Below the pieces are notes generated by a model. The model worked only from the letters and a program-made list of their open reading frames with translations. It did not search any database and was not told the DNA's origin. Made by a program: the position numbers and the translations under genes. From NCBI RefSeq assembly GCF_048548695.1, contig NZ_JBLYIF010000001.1: DNA of 64,000 nucleotides; one strand, 5' to 3'. Positions 26,340 through 34,818 of the stretch are shown here, one piece after another (position 1 is the first letter of the stretch; each line of letters begins with the position of its first letter). The DNA comes from Neptuniibacter sp048548695 (lineage in GTDB: Bacteria > Pseudomonadota > Gammaproteobacteria > Pseudomonadales > Balneatricaceae).

Positions 26340-26873
26340 TTAGCGTTTTAGCAAGATATATACAGCACCATTGCCACCATCGGCAGGTTGGGCAGAGCAA
26401 AAGGCTAATACGCCGGGAATGCGTCGTAACCACTCATTGATATAAGACTTAAGTAAGGCCTCGTTGCTGTGGGCCTTGCCATGTACCAGCAACAGGCAGC
26501 GCTGTTTATGCTGGCGCGCGTCGCGAATAAACAGGCTGAGCTGGTTGCGTGCCTGGTCGACAGTGTAACCGTGTAAATCCAACCCTTGATCCCAAGGGAT
26601 ATGCCCCTGACGCAAACGCTGCAATAAACGCTGCTGAACGCCGGGCAGGGCAAATAACAGCGGTTGTTCAGGGCCAACCTGATCAACTGCCGTATCAGAT
26701 AACCCATCGACGATAAGCTCGTCGGTGCGCACCGCCGCCGTTCGACGGTATGAACGATTTTTAGCATCAATTCGTTTTGAGACAGTTACATCCGCCCGAT
26801 CATGTTGGTGCGGAGTCACATCCTGCATCGCATCTGTGAAGTTGATGTCATTGTCTGACGGGTCTGAATTCAT
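26340..26873 (-). CDS. smrB: Smr-domain endonuclease SmrB
   Basis: A 177-residue protein with a disordered N-region and a C-terminal Smr domain: DLHGYTVDQARNQLSLFI, then LLVHGKAHSN, and a final GGNGAVYILLKR. The DLHG motif carries the catalytic residues. E. coli SmrB cleaves mRNA upstream of collided ribosomes to start rescue. Family assignment is supported by its divergent position opposite prmB-aroC, exactly as in enteric bacteria. Confidence 0.92.
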   Translation of the reverse strand: MNSDPSDNDINFTDAMQDVTPHQHDRADVTVSKRIDAKNRSYRRTAAVRTDELIVDGLSDTAVDQVGPEQPLLFALPGVQQRLLQRLRQGHIPWDQGLDLHGYTVDQARNQLSLFIRDARQHKQRCLLLVHGKAHSNEALLKSYINEWLRRIPGVLAFCSAQPADGGNGAVYILLKR

Positions 26874-26935
26874 GGTATTAGCGGTAGGTTTTATTTACTA
26901 TAGCGGCCCAGAATTCTGATTATCGGTTGCCCCGG

Positions 26936-27856
26936 ATGAGTGATCAAGCCCAAGCTGTTGTAATGTCTAACCTGCATACTCTGCGTGACTATGTACGCTA
27001 TGCCATGAGTCAGTTTTCTCGGCACCAGATATTTTTGGGGCATGGCACCGATAACAACTGGGACGAGGCGGTTCAACTGGTGTTGGCTGCAGTAAATCTG
27101 GCGTGGGATGTGAATCCTGCTGTGTTGGATGCCAGGTTATTGCCAGAAGAAAAACAGCGGATACTGACGTTTATTCAGCAGCGAGTTGAAGATCGCAAAC
27201 CTTTACCCTACATCACGCAGCAAGCATGGTTTTGTGATCTGCCATTCTATGTTGATGAACGGGTATTGATTCCACGTTCCCCAATTGCTGAATTAATTCA
27301 GCAGCAATTTTCACCCTGGTTAGCTGAGGGTTCAGTGGCTCGTATTCTGGATATGTGTACCGGAAGTGGTTGCATCGGTATTGCCTGTGCTTATGCGTTT
27401 GCCGATGCTGAGGTTGATCTGGTGGATATTTCAGAGGATGCGCTGGATGTTGCAGCAATAAATATCAACAAGCATCAGCTGACAGAGCGGGTGACCGCTG
27501 TTCAGTCAGATCTGTTTCAGCAGCTCAAGGGGCAGCGGTTTGATCTGATTGTCAGTAATCCTCCGTATGTTGATGCTGTTGATCTGGCCAACATGCCAGC
27601 AGAGTTCGCTCATGAACCTGAATTGGCACTGGGTTCTGGGGTGGATGGCCTGGAGATTACCCGCCAGATTTTGCGTCAAGCCAATGACTATCTATCCGAC
27701 GATGGCTTGCTGGTGGTCGAAGTTGGCAACAGTGAAGTCCACCTGATGCAGCAGTATCCGCAGCTGCCGGTTGTCTGGCTGGAATTTGAACGAGGTGGTA
27801 ACGGTGTCTTTGCCATCACCGCCGTCGATCTGGCTAAGCATCGATTATCGATCTGA
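26936..27856 (+). CDS. prmB: Ribosomal protein uL3 N5-glutamine methyltransferase
   Basis: A 306-residue SAM-dependent methyltransferase that methylates a Gln of ribosomal protein L3. The SAM site is ILDMCTGSGCIGIACAYAF, and the catalytic signature is IVSNPPYVDAVDL (NPPY). The N-terminal helical domain (LRDYVRYAMSQFSRHQIFLGHGTDN) is that of PrmB rather than PrmC. The ATG at 26936 is taken; a TTG nine bases earlier is in frame and possible. aroC follows. Confidence 0.95.
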   Translation: MSDQAQAVVMSNLHTLRDYVRYAMSQFSRHQIFLGHGTDNNWDEAVQLVLAAVNLAWDVNPAVLDARLLPEEKQRILTFIQQRVEDRKPLPYITQQAWFCDLPFYVDERVLIPRSPIAELIQQQFSPWLAEGSVARILDMCTGSGCIGIACAYAFADAEVDLVDISEDALDVAAININKHQLTERVTAVQSDLFQQLKGQRFDLIVSNPPYVDAVDLANMPAEFAHEPELALGSGVDGLEITRQILRQANDYLSDDGLLVVEVGNSEVHLMQQYPQLPVVWLEFERGGNGVFAITAVDLAKHRLSI

Positions 27857-27857
27857 T

Positions 27858-27886
27858 TTTAACTGCAGTAGCCGGTTTTGCTATAC
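27858..27886 (+). promoter_or_regulatory. Possible promoter of aroC
   Basis: TTAACT (27858-27863) and TATACT (27881-27886), 17 bases apart, right after the prmB stop. It would give a leader of about 35 bases. The -35 element is poor. Confidence 0.35.
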
Positions 27887-27926
27887 TCGGCACCCCTTTG
27901 ACCTATCAAGCAACGGAAGAGAGCCC

Positions 27927-29018
27927 ATGTCAGGAAATAGTTTCGGCAAACTGTTCACAGTGACTAGCTTTGGTGAAAGCCATGGTAAAGCACTGGGTTG
28001 TATCGTAGATGGTTGTCCTCCGGGAATCGAGATTAGCGAAGCGGATTTGCAGGTAGACCTGGACCGTCGCAAACCCGGTACCTCGCGTCATACCACACAA
28101 CGGCGTGAAGCTGATGAAGTCGAAATACTGTCTGGTGTGTTTGAGGGTAAAACAACGGGCACGCCTATCGGGTTGCTGATCAAAAATACGGACCAACGTT
28201 CCAAAGATTACAGCAATATTGCCGAAACCTTCCGCCCGGCTCATGCCGATTATGTCTACAGCCATAAATATGGTTTTCGTGACTACCGGGGTGGCGGCCG
28301 TTCTTCCGCGCGCGAAACCGCAATGCGGGTGGCCGCGGGGTCTATTGCCAAAAAATTTCTCGCAACGAAAGGTGTTGAGATACGCGGTTACCTATCGCAG
28401 TTAGGTCCGTTGAAAATTGATCCAGCAAATTTCGACTGGACACAAGTTGAGGAAAATCCGTTTTTCTGTCCGGATCCTGCGCTGGTGGCACCGTTGGAAG
28501 CGTATATGGATAAGCTGCGTAAAGAAGGTAACTCCATTGGCGCTAAAATTTCCGTACTGGCCACTGGTGTGCCAGTTGGCCTTGGTGAGCCGATTTTTGA
28601 TCGTCTGGATGCAGACCTGGCGCATGCCCTTATGAGCATCAATGCCGTAAAAGGTGTAGAAATCGGTGACGGTTTCGCTGTAGTCGAACAGAAGGGCACT
28701 GAGCATCGCGACGAGATGACACCGGACGGCTTTTTGTCCAACCATGCCGGGGGCATCTTAGGCGGTATTTCATCGGGCCAGGATATTCTGGCGCACATCG
28801 CCCTCAAGCCAACATCCAGCCTGCGTTTGCCCGGACGTAGTATCAATGTTAGAGGTGAGCCGATTGAAGTGGTTACTCAGGGGCGTCATGATCCCTGTGT
28901 AGGTATTCGGGCCACACCTATTGCTGAAGCGATGCTGGCAATTGTCCTGATGGATCACTTATTACGGCACCGTGGTCAAAATGCTGATGTGGATTGTGAT
29001 ATTCCGGTGATTCGTTAA
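27927..29018 (+). CDS. aroC: Chorismate synthase
   Basis: A 363-residue enzyme that converts EPSP to chorismate with reduced FMN, the last step of the shikimate pathway. It shows the signature segments FTVTSFGESHGKALGCIVDGCPPG, DYRGGGRSSARETA and the C-terminal TGRHDPCVG-like RHDPCVGIRATPIAEAM. The frame is open far upstream into prmB, but the ATG at 27927 preceded by GAAGAGAG gives the family start MSGNSFGKLF. The order prmB-aroC is widespread in gammaproteobacteria. Confidence 0.98.
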   Translation: MSGNSFGKLFTVTSFGESHGKALGCIVDGCPPGIEISEADLQVDLDRRKPGTSRHTTQRREADEVEILSGVFEGKTTGTPIGLLIKNTDQRSKDYSNIAETFRPAHADYVYSHKYGFRDYRGGGRSSARETAMRVAAGSIAKKFLATKGVEIRGYLSQLGPLKIDPANFDWTQVEENPFFCPDPALVAPLEAYMDKLRKEGNSIGAKISVLATGVPVGLGEPIFDRLDADLAHALMSINAVKGVEIGDGFAVVEQKGTEHRDEMTPDGFLSNHAGGILGGISSGQDILAHIALKPTSSLRLPGRSINVRGEPIEVVTQGRHDPCVGIRATPIAEAMLAIVLMDHLLRHRGQNADVDCDIPVIR

Positions 29019-29086
29019 GTTGTAACCGCCGAAAGAGATAGAAGAAATATTTCTGAAAAACGAGACATTTATTTACAGAATTTACT

Positions 29087-29114
29087 TTGTTTTTTACTTG
29101 TTTGATTGTATAAA
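29087..29114 (+). promoter_or_regulatory. Possible promoter of speD
   Basis: TTGTTT (29087-29092) and TATAAA (29109-29114) with a 16-base spacer in an AT-rich stretch after aroC. Transcription would begin near 29121, just before the terminator-like hairpin. Confidence 0.4.
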
Positions 29115-29131
29115 TGCGCCACAATTATCAG

Positions 29132-29162
29132 AGTGCTCGGCATAACTGTCGGGCACTTTTTT
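29132..29162 (+). terminator. Terminator-like hairpin between aroC and speD
   Basis: AGTGCTCG pairs with TCGGGCACT (9 positions with two G-T wobbles possible), loop of about 8, followed by TTTTTTATT. It may end aroC transcription; because a promoter-like element lies just upstream and speD starts 54 bases downstream, it could also act as an attenuator of speD. Confidence 0.7.
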
Positions 29163-29215
29163 ATTCTCACGTAACCTGCTCCATTAAAGGGGGCATTAAG
29201 GGGGAGTCAACGTCG

Positions 29216-29710
29216 ATGCAAGAGGCACTTAACGCTGTGCACGAGGTGGAAGAACACGAGACTTCAAGCAGTGTAGCTTGGCCAGGTTTTTATCAGGGTG
29301 AAGACGATGATCGTCTGGATTACTTTATCGAACGCGATGGCGTGCGTTTTGCGGGTAGTCACCTGATTATTGACCTTAAAGGCGCGACCAATCTGGATAA
29401 CCTGGAAGTGATGGAAAAAGCACTGCGGGATTCGGTTGAAGAAGCGGGCGCTACACTGCTGCATATCCACCTGCACCACTTTACCCCAAACGGCGGTATT
29501 TCCGGCGTGGCGGTTCTGGCAGAGTCTCACATCAGTGTGCATACCTGGCCTGAGCGCAACTTCGCCGCTTTTGATGTTTTCATGTGTGGTGATGCTACAC
29601 CAGCAAAAGCCGTCCCGGTGCTGGAAAAAGCATTTAAACCATCTGAAGTGAAAGTAGACGAAATTCTCCGCGGTAAGGTGAACATCGACGATGACAACTT
29701 CTTACAGTGA
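29216..29710 (+). CDS. speD: S-adenosylmethionine decarboxylase proenzyme
   Basis: A 164-residue pyruvoyl enzyme that makes decarboxylated SAM, the aminopropyl donor for spermidine. Self-cleavage is expected at Glu103-Ser104 in LAESHISVHTWPE, giving the pyruvoyl from Ser104; FMCGDATPAKA follows. The core is of the short (about 120-130 residue) prokaryotic type, with an extra acidic N-terminal 40 residues (VHEVEEHETSSSVAWPGFYQ). The ATG at 29216 is preceded by GGGGGAG. The frame remains open to 29114 but without similarity. speE overlaps by 20 bases, so both are coupled. Confidence 0.93.
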   Translation: MQEALNAVHEVEEHETSSSVAWPGFYQGEDDDRLDYFIERDGVRFAGSHLIIDLKGATNLDNLEVMEKALRDSVEEAGATLLHIHLHHFTPNGGISGVAVLAESHISVHTWPERNFAAFDVFMCGDATPAKAVPVLEKAFKPSEVKVDEILRGKVNIDDDNFLQ

Positions 29711-30545
29711 AACGCTGCACCAGGGCTACGGGCAACGCTTTGATGTAGAGGAAGTGTTGTTTGAGCAACAGACGGATTCCTGGCATCTGGTGATCTTCCG
29801 TAACCCTGTGTACGGCACTGTTATGGCACTGGATGGCATTATTCAGACCACCGAACGTGATGAATTTGTCTATCACGAGATGCTGACCCATGTGCCTTTA
29901 TTGGCACATGGCAACGCCAAACGTGTGTTGATTATTGGTGGCGGCGATGGCGGGATTTTACGTGAAGTCTGTCGTCACAGTGCTATAGAACATGTGACTC
30001 AGGTTGAGATTGACCAATCGGTCATTGAGATGTGTAAAACATACCTGCCGAAGCATTCGGCGGGGGCGTTTGATGACCCCCGTGTCAACATTGTGATCGC
30101 TGATGGTATGGAATATGTGCACCAGACCGATGACAAGTTTGATGTCATTATATCCGACTGCACAGATCCGGTAGGGCCGGGTGAAGTTCTGTTTAGCAGC
30201 CGTTTCTACGAAGGCTGTAAAAACCTGCTGAACGAGGGCGGGGTGTTTGTAGCGCAAAATGGTGTGCCTTTCCTACAGCAGGATGAAGTGATTACTACCC
30301 GGCGTCGACTAAGCCCCTATTTTGCAGATCAGAGCTTTTATGCAGCGGCAGTGCCTACGTATATTGGTGGCGTGATGACATTGGCTTGGGGTAGCGATGA
30401 TGCTTCTTTGCGGCAGTTGGATCTGGCGACGTTGATCCAACGTTATCAGGACAGTGGTATTACCACTCGATATTACAACCCGCAGGTACATCTCGGTTGT
30501 TTTGCCTTGCCACAGTATCTGCTAGATGCATTACAGACTGCCTGA
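29691..30545 (+). CDS. speE: Spermidine synthase
   Basis: A 284-residue aminopropyltransferase that joins decarboxylated SAM to putrescine. Signature segments are MALDGIIQTTERDEFVYHEML, LIIGGGDGGILREVCRH (cofactor site) and DVIISDCTDPVGPGEVLF (catalytic Asp). Its ATG lies inside the last codons of speD, making speDE a translationally coupled operon that ends at the strong terminator at 30557. Confidence 0.97.
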   Translation: MTTSYSETLHQGYGQRFDVEEVLFEQQTDSWHLVIFRNPVYGTVMALDGIIQTTERDEFVYHEMLTHVPLLAHGNAKRVLIIGGGDGGILREVCRHSAIEHVTQVEIDQSVIEMCKTYLPKHSAGAFDDPRVNIVIADGMEYVHQTDDKFDVIISDCTDPVGPGEVLFSSRFYEGCKNLLNEGGVFVAQNGVPFLQQDEVITTRRRLSPYFADQSFYAAAVPTYIGGVMTLAWGSDDASLRQLDLATLIQRYQDSGITTRYYNPQVHLGCFALPQYLLDALQTA

Positions 30546-30556
30546 GCGTAGAATAG

Positions 30557-30584
30557 AAAAAAGCCGGTTTTAACCGGCTTTTTT
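30557..30584 (+). terminator. Rho-independent terminator after speDE
   Basis: A perfect 13-bp stem AAAAAAGCCGGTT / AACCGGCTTTTTT with a two-base centre (realistically a 4-base loop), 11 bases after the speE stop. Confidence 0.92.
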
Positions 30585-30614
30585 ATTGTCTCAGACTCTG
30601 ATTGTAGACTCTTC

Positions 30615-31784
30615 ATGTCCCAGGCTACGCCTTACTTAAAGCTCAGCGGGTTTTATTTTTTCTACTTTGCGCTTCTGGGCATCATGGTGCCTTACTGGAC
30701 GCTGTATCTGAAATCCTTCGGGTTTGAAGCCCAAGTGATTGGCGTTCTGATGGCCATTCTGCATGGCTCTCGTATTTTTGCGCCTTATCTATGGGGACGT
30801 TTGGCAGACGAAACCGGGCAAAGATTAAAAATTGTGCGCTGGGGGGCGGCCATTACCTGGTGTGTTTTCCTGCTGATTTTTTGGCAAGCCTCTGCCTTGG
30901 GTATTGGCTTGGTAATGCTGGGTTTTAGTTTTTTCTGGAACGCGGTCTTACCGCAGTTTGAAGTGATCACACTGGGCCACCTGGGAGAGCGAAAGCATCG
31001 CTATAGTCAGATACGGCTCTGGGGTTCTGTTGGGTTTATAATCACGGTAGCCGGGGTTGGCGTGTTGCTTGACTGGGTTAGTGTGCGCTGGCTGCCTTGG
31101 ATGATGCTACTGGCAATGGTCGGTATCTGGTTAAGTAGCTTATGGGTGGCGGAACCTGCGCAGCAATCTGTCGCAACCAAGGGCAGTGCCGGTCAGGCGT
31201 TTCGCGCAGTGTTAAGGCAACCGCAGGTTAAGGCTTTCTTCTTAATCTGTCTGTTAGTGCAACTGGGGCATGGCGCCTATTACACCTTCTACTCAGTATT
31301 GATGGTTGACCTGGGTTATACCCGTACAGAGGTGGGTGCTCTCTGGGCCATCGGCGTAATTGCTGAAGTGGTGGTGTTTGTCTTTATGCACCGCATGATT
31401 GAGTCCTGGGGGGTCCGCAATATCATGATTGGCAGTCTGGTGCTCTGTGTCGTGCGCTGGTTGCTGATTGCCCTGATTCCGGACCAGAAACTGCCAATGT
31501 TATTTGCACAAACCCTGCATGCTGCAACATTTGGTTGTTTGCATGCCGTGGGCATTGCGCTGGTTCATCAATATTTCTCGCAGCGTAGCCACGGCCAGGG
31601 ACAGGCGATGTATTCCAGCTTTGGTTTTGGTGTGGGTGGTTCGCTTGGTGCTTTATTAAGTGGCTTTTTATGGGATGCTGCAGGCCCGCAATGGACCTTT
31701 GGTTTGTCCGCCCTGGTGAGTGTTGTAGCTATCGTGTTGGCAGTTATCTGGATCTATCCGGAAAAAGTGCAGCAAAACAATTGA
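30615..31784 (+). CDS. MFS transporter, HcaT-like (MFS_1_like)
   Basis: A 389-residue inner membrane carrier with 12 predicted spans. The start LSGFYFFYFALLGIMVPYWTLYLKS and the loop GRLADETGQRLKIVRWG are typical of the group annotated as 3-phenylpropionate transporter HcaT, though members without the hca genes have unknown substrates; no aromatic-degradation genes are nearby. It begins 31 bases after the speDE terminator. The next gene (DUF6489) is 73 bases downstream, with its own possible operator. Confidence 0.85.
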   Translation: MSQATPYLKLSGFYFFYFALLGIMVPYWTLYLKSFGFEAQVIGVLMAILHGSRIFAPYLWGRLADETGQRLKIVRWGAAITWCVFLLIFWQASALGIGLVMLGFSFFWNAVLPQFEVITLGHLGERKHRYSQIRLWGSVGFIITVAGVGVLLDWVSVRWLPWMMLLAMVGIWLSSLWVAEPAQQSVATKGSAGQAFRAVLRQPQVKAFFLICLLVQLGHGAYYTFYSVLMVDLGYTRTEVGALWAIGVIAEVVVFVFMHRMIESWGVRNIMIGSLVLCVVRWLLIALIPDQKLPMLFAQTLHAATFGCLHAVGIALVHQYFSQRSHGQGQAMYSSFGFGVGGSLGALLSGFLWDAAGPQWTFGLSALVSVVAIVLAVIWIYPEKVQQNN

Positions 31785-31794
31785 TTTGGGTATT

Positions 31795-31805
31795 TTGCAG
31801 TGCCG
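31795..31805 (+). promoter_or_regulatory. TTGCAGTGC half-matching the phaC palindrome
   Basis: TTGCAGTGCCG shares nine of eleven bases with the perfect palindrome TTGCAGTGCAA upstream of phaC at 4475, and lies about 55 bases ahead of the DUF6489-phaR genes. It could be a PhaR autoregulatory site; chance is not excluded. Confidence 0.3.
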
Positions 31806-31857
31806 AAGTTTTGCTATAGGATAGGAGGGGATAAGATACCCCTTAAGGAGTCCGGGT

Positions 31858-32127
31858 ATGAAGTTTAATATTGATATCGACATGACGCCTGATGAACTGC
31901 GCAGGATTCTGGGTTTGCCAGACGTGCAGAAGTTTCAGGAAGACATGATGCGAAAAATAACCGAACAGATGGAAGCCGGGGTTGAAGGTTATGACCCTCT
32001 GACTCTGTTTAAGCCTTACCTGACCAGTGGGTTGGGCTCCATGGAAGCACTGCAAAAATTTATGATGTCAGTCATGACATCCGGATATTCCGGTAGCAGT
32101 TCTTCAGCAGTGAAAGATAAAGACTAA
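31858..32127 (+). CDS. DUF6489 family protein
   Basis: An 89-residue protein, MKFNIDIDMTPDELRRILGLPDVQKFQEDMM, whose opening is the DUF6489 pattern (strand, then MTPxELR helix). The rest is helical and Ser-rich at the end. It has no known function. AAGGAG sits seven bases before the ATG. It is 10 bases ahead of phaR, so a role tied to PHA granules, such as a phasin-like or PhaR-partner protein, is a reasonable inference but not shown by sequence. Confidence 0.8.
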   Translation: MKFNIDIDMTPDELRRILGLPDVQKFQEDMMRKITEQMEAGVEGYDPLTLFKPYLTSGLGSMEALQKFMMSVMTSGYSGSSSSAVKDKD

Positions 32128-32137
32128 GTGCTGCCCA

Positions 32138-32662
32138 GTGAGTGAGTTAGATACCTTGACACAAAATAATAGTAGAGAGATTAGTACGTTGCGAATTCTA
32201 AGAAAATATACAAATCGCCGTTTGTACGATACCTCACGTAGCTGTTATGTCACCCTAGATGATGTAAAGCAGCTGGTACTCTCTGGTGAGGCCTTTAAAG
32301 TTGAAGATTCCAAAACCGGTAGTGACCTGACTCGGAATATTCTCCTGCAGATTATCAGCGAACAGGAAGCCAGAGGGCATGGTACTTTGCTGACCAATCA
32401 AGTGTTGCAACAACTGATCCGCTTTTACGGTGATAGTATGCAGGGCATGATGAGTCAGTATCTGGAACAGAGCATCTCCTCTTTCCTTGAACACCAGGAT
32501 CGCATCCGTGACCAGATGCAGACGATGATGGGGGCTGCTAACCCGCTGACCATGATGAGTCGGTTTGCAGATAGTAATCCGATGTGGAATATGTTCGGCC
32601 AGCCGGAAGGCGCTGAGAAAGAAGACGAGCCGGAACCGGCCGAGAAACCTGACAAATCCTGA
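32138..32662 (+). CDS. phaR: Polyhydroxyalkanoate synthesis regulator PhaR
   Basis: A 174-residue DNA-binding regulator that senses PHA granules and represses phasin and PHA genes. The N-terminal PHB_acc_N domain is LRKYTNRRLYDTSRSCYVTLDDV, followed by LTRNILLQIISEQE and the second domain LIRFYGDSMQGMMSQYLEQS; the tail is acidic. GTG at 32138 is given as the start; since most family members begin right at RxLRKYxNRRLYDT, the TTG at 32190 (residue 18) is a realistic alternative. It is followed by a terminator and faces the phaE-phaC pair. Confidence 0.9.
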   Translation: MSELDTLTQNNSREISTLRILRKYTNRRLYDTSRSCYVTLDDVKQLVLSGEAFKVEDSKTGSDLTRNILLQIISEQEARGHGTLLTNQVLQQLIRFYGDSMQGMMSQYLEQSISSFLEHQDRIRDQMQTMMGAANPLTMMSRFADSNPMWNMFGQPEGAEKEDEPEPAEKPDKS

Positions 32663-32664
32663 AC

Positions 32665-32695
32665 AAAAAAGGGCGGTGATTACCGCCCTTTTTTT
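32665..32695. terminator. Bidirectional terminator between phaR and class III phaC
   Basis: A stem AAAAAAGGGCGGT / ACCGCCCTTTTTT around GATT, just after the phaR stop and before the convergent phaC stop. Confidence 0.92.
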
Positions 32696-32701
32696 AGTGA
32701 T

Positions 32702-33766
32702 TTAATCCCGCGCTATAAGCCAATCCCTGATCGCCGGTGCTACCTGCTTTTGAGCCTTGGATGAAACAAAGACTCCGATATGTCCGGCCTTGATTTCCAT
32801 CTCCTGATAATCCGTGCTACTGCAATGTTGCTTCAGGGCAGTGGACGCTCGGGGCGGCACTAAATGATCGAAACTACCGTAAATATTCAGCACCGGCTGG
32901 GTTAGGTTCTTCAGGTTGACAGTGTGCGGGCCTATTTCAGCGGTGCCCTGAATAAGTCGGTTCTGCTGGAAGAATTGGGTAATGAACTGCCGGAATGCTT
33001 CACCTGCCTGATCCGGGCTGTCGTAAATCCATTTTTCCATACGTAGAAAACTGAGTGCACTCACTTCATTTTCTAACTGATTAGGCATGCCCAGGTTTTT
33101 TTGCACACCCAGGCGCATCGGCATCAGCGAGTTATAGGAGTCATTCAGCATGCTGCCGGGGATATTGCCATAGGTATCCACTGCCAGGTCGGCATCGACA
33201 TATTTCGCCAGATGATAGAGCAGGTTATCGTCGGTTTGGAAATCAACCGGCGTCACCATGGTAATCAGGTTTTTAATCTTTTCCGGGTTGAGAGCCGCAT
33301 AACAAAGGCTGAACGTGCCACCCTGACAAATACCCAGCAGGTTAATCTTATCAGTACCCGCATGTGTACAGACCTGATCAACGGCGTTATTCAGATACTC
33401 GTTGATATAGTCGTCAAGATCGAGATAGCGGTCAGCCGCATCCGGGTATCCCCAGTCAATCAGGTAAACATCCAGGCCTAATTCCAACAACCGCTGTAGC
33501 ATTGAGCGCTTGGGTTCGAGATCAATCATGTAAGGACGATTGACTAGTGCATAGCAGATCAACAAAGGTGTTTTGCAGGCCTTTTTGCCACTGCCTTTGT
33601 AGTAGCGCAGGGTTAGCTTATCTTGTTGATAGATGGTTGCGAAAGGGGTCTGATCGACATCCACTTCCTGAATCTGTAGCAGGGTGCTGTAGCTTTTCAG
33701 CAACTTGTTGTTGAAGTCATATAACTCTTGGGCAACAGTAACAGGGTCAAGGTCAAGCTGACTCAT
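32702..33766 (-). CDS. phaC: Class III PHA synthase, catalytic subunit PhaC
   Basis: A 354-residue subunit, short as expected for class III, that needs PhaE for activity. It shows the lipase-like box GICQGG with Cys147, YLIDWGYPDAADRYL, the catalytic Asp in YGSFDHLVPP and His in KAGHIGVFVSS. It overlaps phaE by four bases (ATGA), so the two are made in step. Together with the class I phaC at 2637 the window encodes two unrelated synthase types, and the substrate range should overlap (short-chain hydroxyacyl-CoA). Confidence 0.94.
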   Translation of the reverse strand: MSQLDLDPVTVAQELYDFNNKLLKSYSTLLQIQEVDVDQTPFATIYQQDKLTLRYYKGSGKKACKTPLLICYALVNRPYMIDLEPKRSMLQRLLELGLDVYLIDWGYPDAADRYLDLDDYINEYLNNAVDQVCTHAGTDKINLLGICQGGTFSLCYAALNPEKIKNLITMVTPVDFQTDDNLLYHLAKYVDADLAVDTYGNIPGSMLNDSYNSLMPMRLGVQKNLGMPNQLENEVSALSFLRMEKWIYDSPDQAGEAFRQFITQFFQQNRLIQGTAEIGPHTVNLKNLTQPVLNIYGSFDHLVPPRASTALKQHCSSTDYQEMEIKAGHIGVFVSSKAQKQVAPAIRDWLIARD

Positions 33767-34755
33767 GCTTTGGATGCTCCTTTCGGTGTGCGCAGTTGTT
33801 TGACTTCCTTGCGCAGCTGCGCCACTTCCTGTTGCAGTGCTTGGATTATATCTGCGTTGCTGTTTTGCTGCAGCTCAAGCAGTTGTGCTTGCATGTGTGC
33901 AAAGTCACGTTGTGTAACGCGCATCTCTTTGCGTAACTTGTGCTGGCGTTGCAGGGCAGTATCAAGGCCACGACGTGTCGCCAGGCCTATAGATTGAAAA
34001 TGAATATCCCTGACTTCCTGAACAAACTTGCGCAGCTGCATCAGTGCATTGCTTATTCTGCCATGTGCGCGTTGATATTCGTCTGTGAGCACAGTGATTG
34101 AATAGGCTGATTCATAAGCCTCAACCCAGAGGTCATGCAGTGCCTGTAGGCTGGTAACTTTGCCTTCAGAGGCTGTCAGTTGTTGCAGCAGTTTGCTGCT
34201 GGCCTGCTGATTGATAGAACCGTAATGCTCGACATATTCATGTAGTGCTTCCTGATATTCGATCAGCAATTTTAAGGCTTCCCGCAGCTGCTGCTGGGTT
34301 TCCTGGTTGCTGCCAACGACAGGGGTTTCCAGCAAGCTTTTGATGCCGCTGATAAAGGGGTTTTCAAATAACAGGTCGTCACTAAAACTGTGAGTTTTGA
34401 ACAGAGATGCAAACTGTTCAGGTACCTGCCATTGGTGCAATAGCAGCTCGCCGGACTGTTTCTGCATGTAATTCTGAAACTGTAATACCGCATCGTTCAG
34501 GCTGGTGTCATCACCGCCGCGGTACTGGCGCAGAACTTCTTCGCCAAACTCAGTAAAGTTTTTTGCCTGCGCGCGTAGAATTGATAGCAATTGGGAAAAC
34601 TGTTTAGGGCCTTCCTGGTTAACTGTGGACTGGGCCTGACTGATCCAGTCCTGCAGTTCGGCAGGAGACATCGCTGGCTTGCCGTCAGTTAATTGCGACC
34701 AGTAATCTTGCTGGGCTTCCAATAGCGCCTGAATTTGCGACGCACTGCTATCCAT
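33763..34755 (-). CDS. phaE: Class III PHA synthase subunit PhaE
   Basis: A 330-residue helical protein with no catalytic residues; PhaE subunits bind PhaC and stimulate it. The family segment ALLEAQQDYWSQLTD lies at the start, GRISNALMQLRKFVQEVRDIH around 225, and the final 70 residues (RQHKLRKEMRVTQRDFAHMQAQLLELQ...) form a coiled coil. The ATG at 34755 is chosen for AAGG at a good distance; a TTG six bases upstream is in frame. phaE leads the operon phaE-phaC. Confidence 0.88.
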   Translation of the reverse strand: MDSSASQIQALLEAQQDYWSQLTDGKPAMSPAELQDWISQAQSTVNQEGPKQFSQLLSILRAQAKNFTEFGEEVLRQYRGGDDTSLNDAVLQFQNYMQKQSGELLLHQWQVPEQFASLFKTHSFSDDLLFENPFISGIKSLLETPVVGSNQETQQQLREALKLLIEYQEALHEYVEHYGSINQQASSKLLQQLTASEGKVTSLQALHDLWVEAYESAYSITVLTDEYQRAHGRISNALMQLRKFVQEVRDIHFQSIGLATRRGLDTALQRQHKLRKEMRVTQRDFAHMQAQLLELQQNSNADIIQALQQEVAQLRKEVKQLRTPKGASKA

Positions 34756-34818
34756 GGGCAACCTTCATAATGAGAAAACGAACCTTGCTGGTTCTTTAAA
34801 CAACTAACCTCCATCTTA

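Noticed and set aside
27771..27926. Long N-terminal extension of AroC
   Set aside because: It overlaps prmB in another frame; the ATG at 27927 gives the family start.
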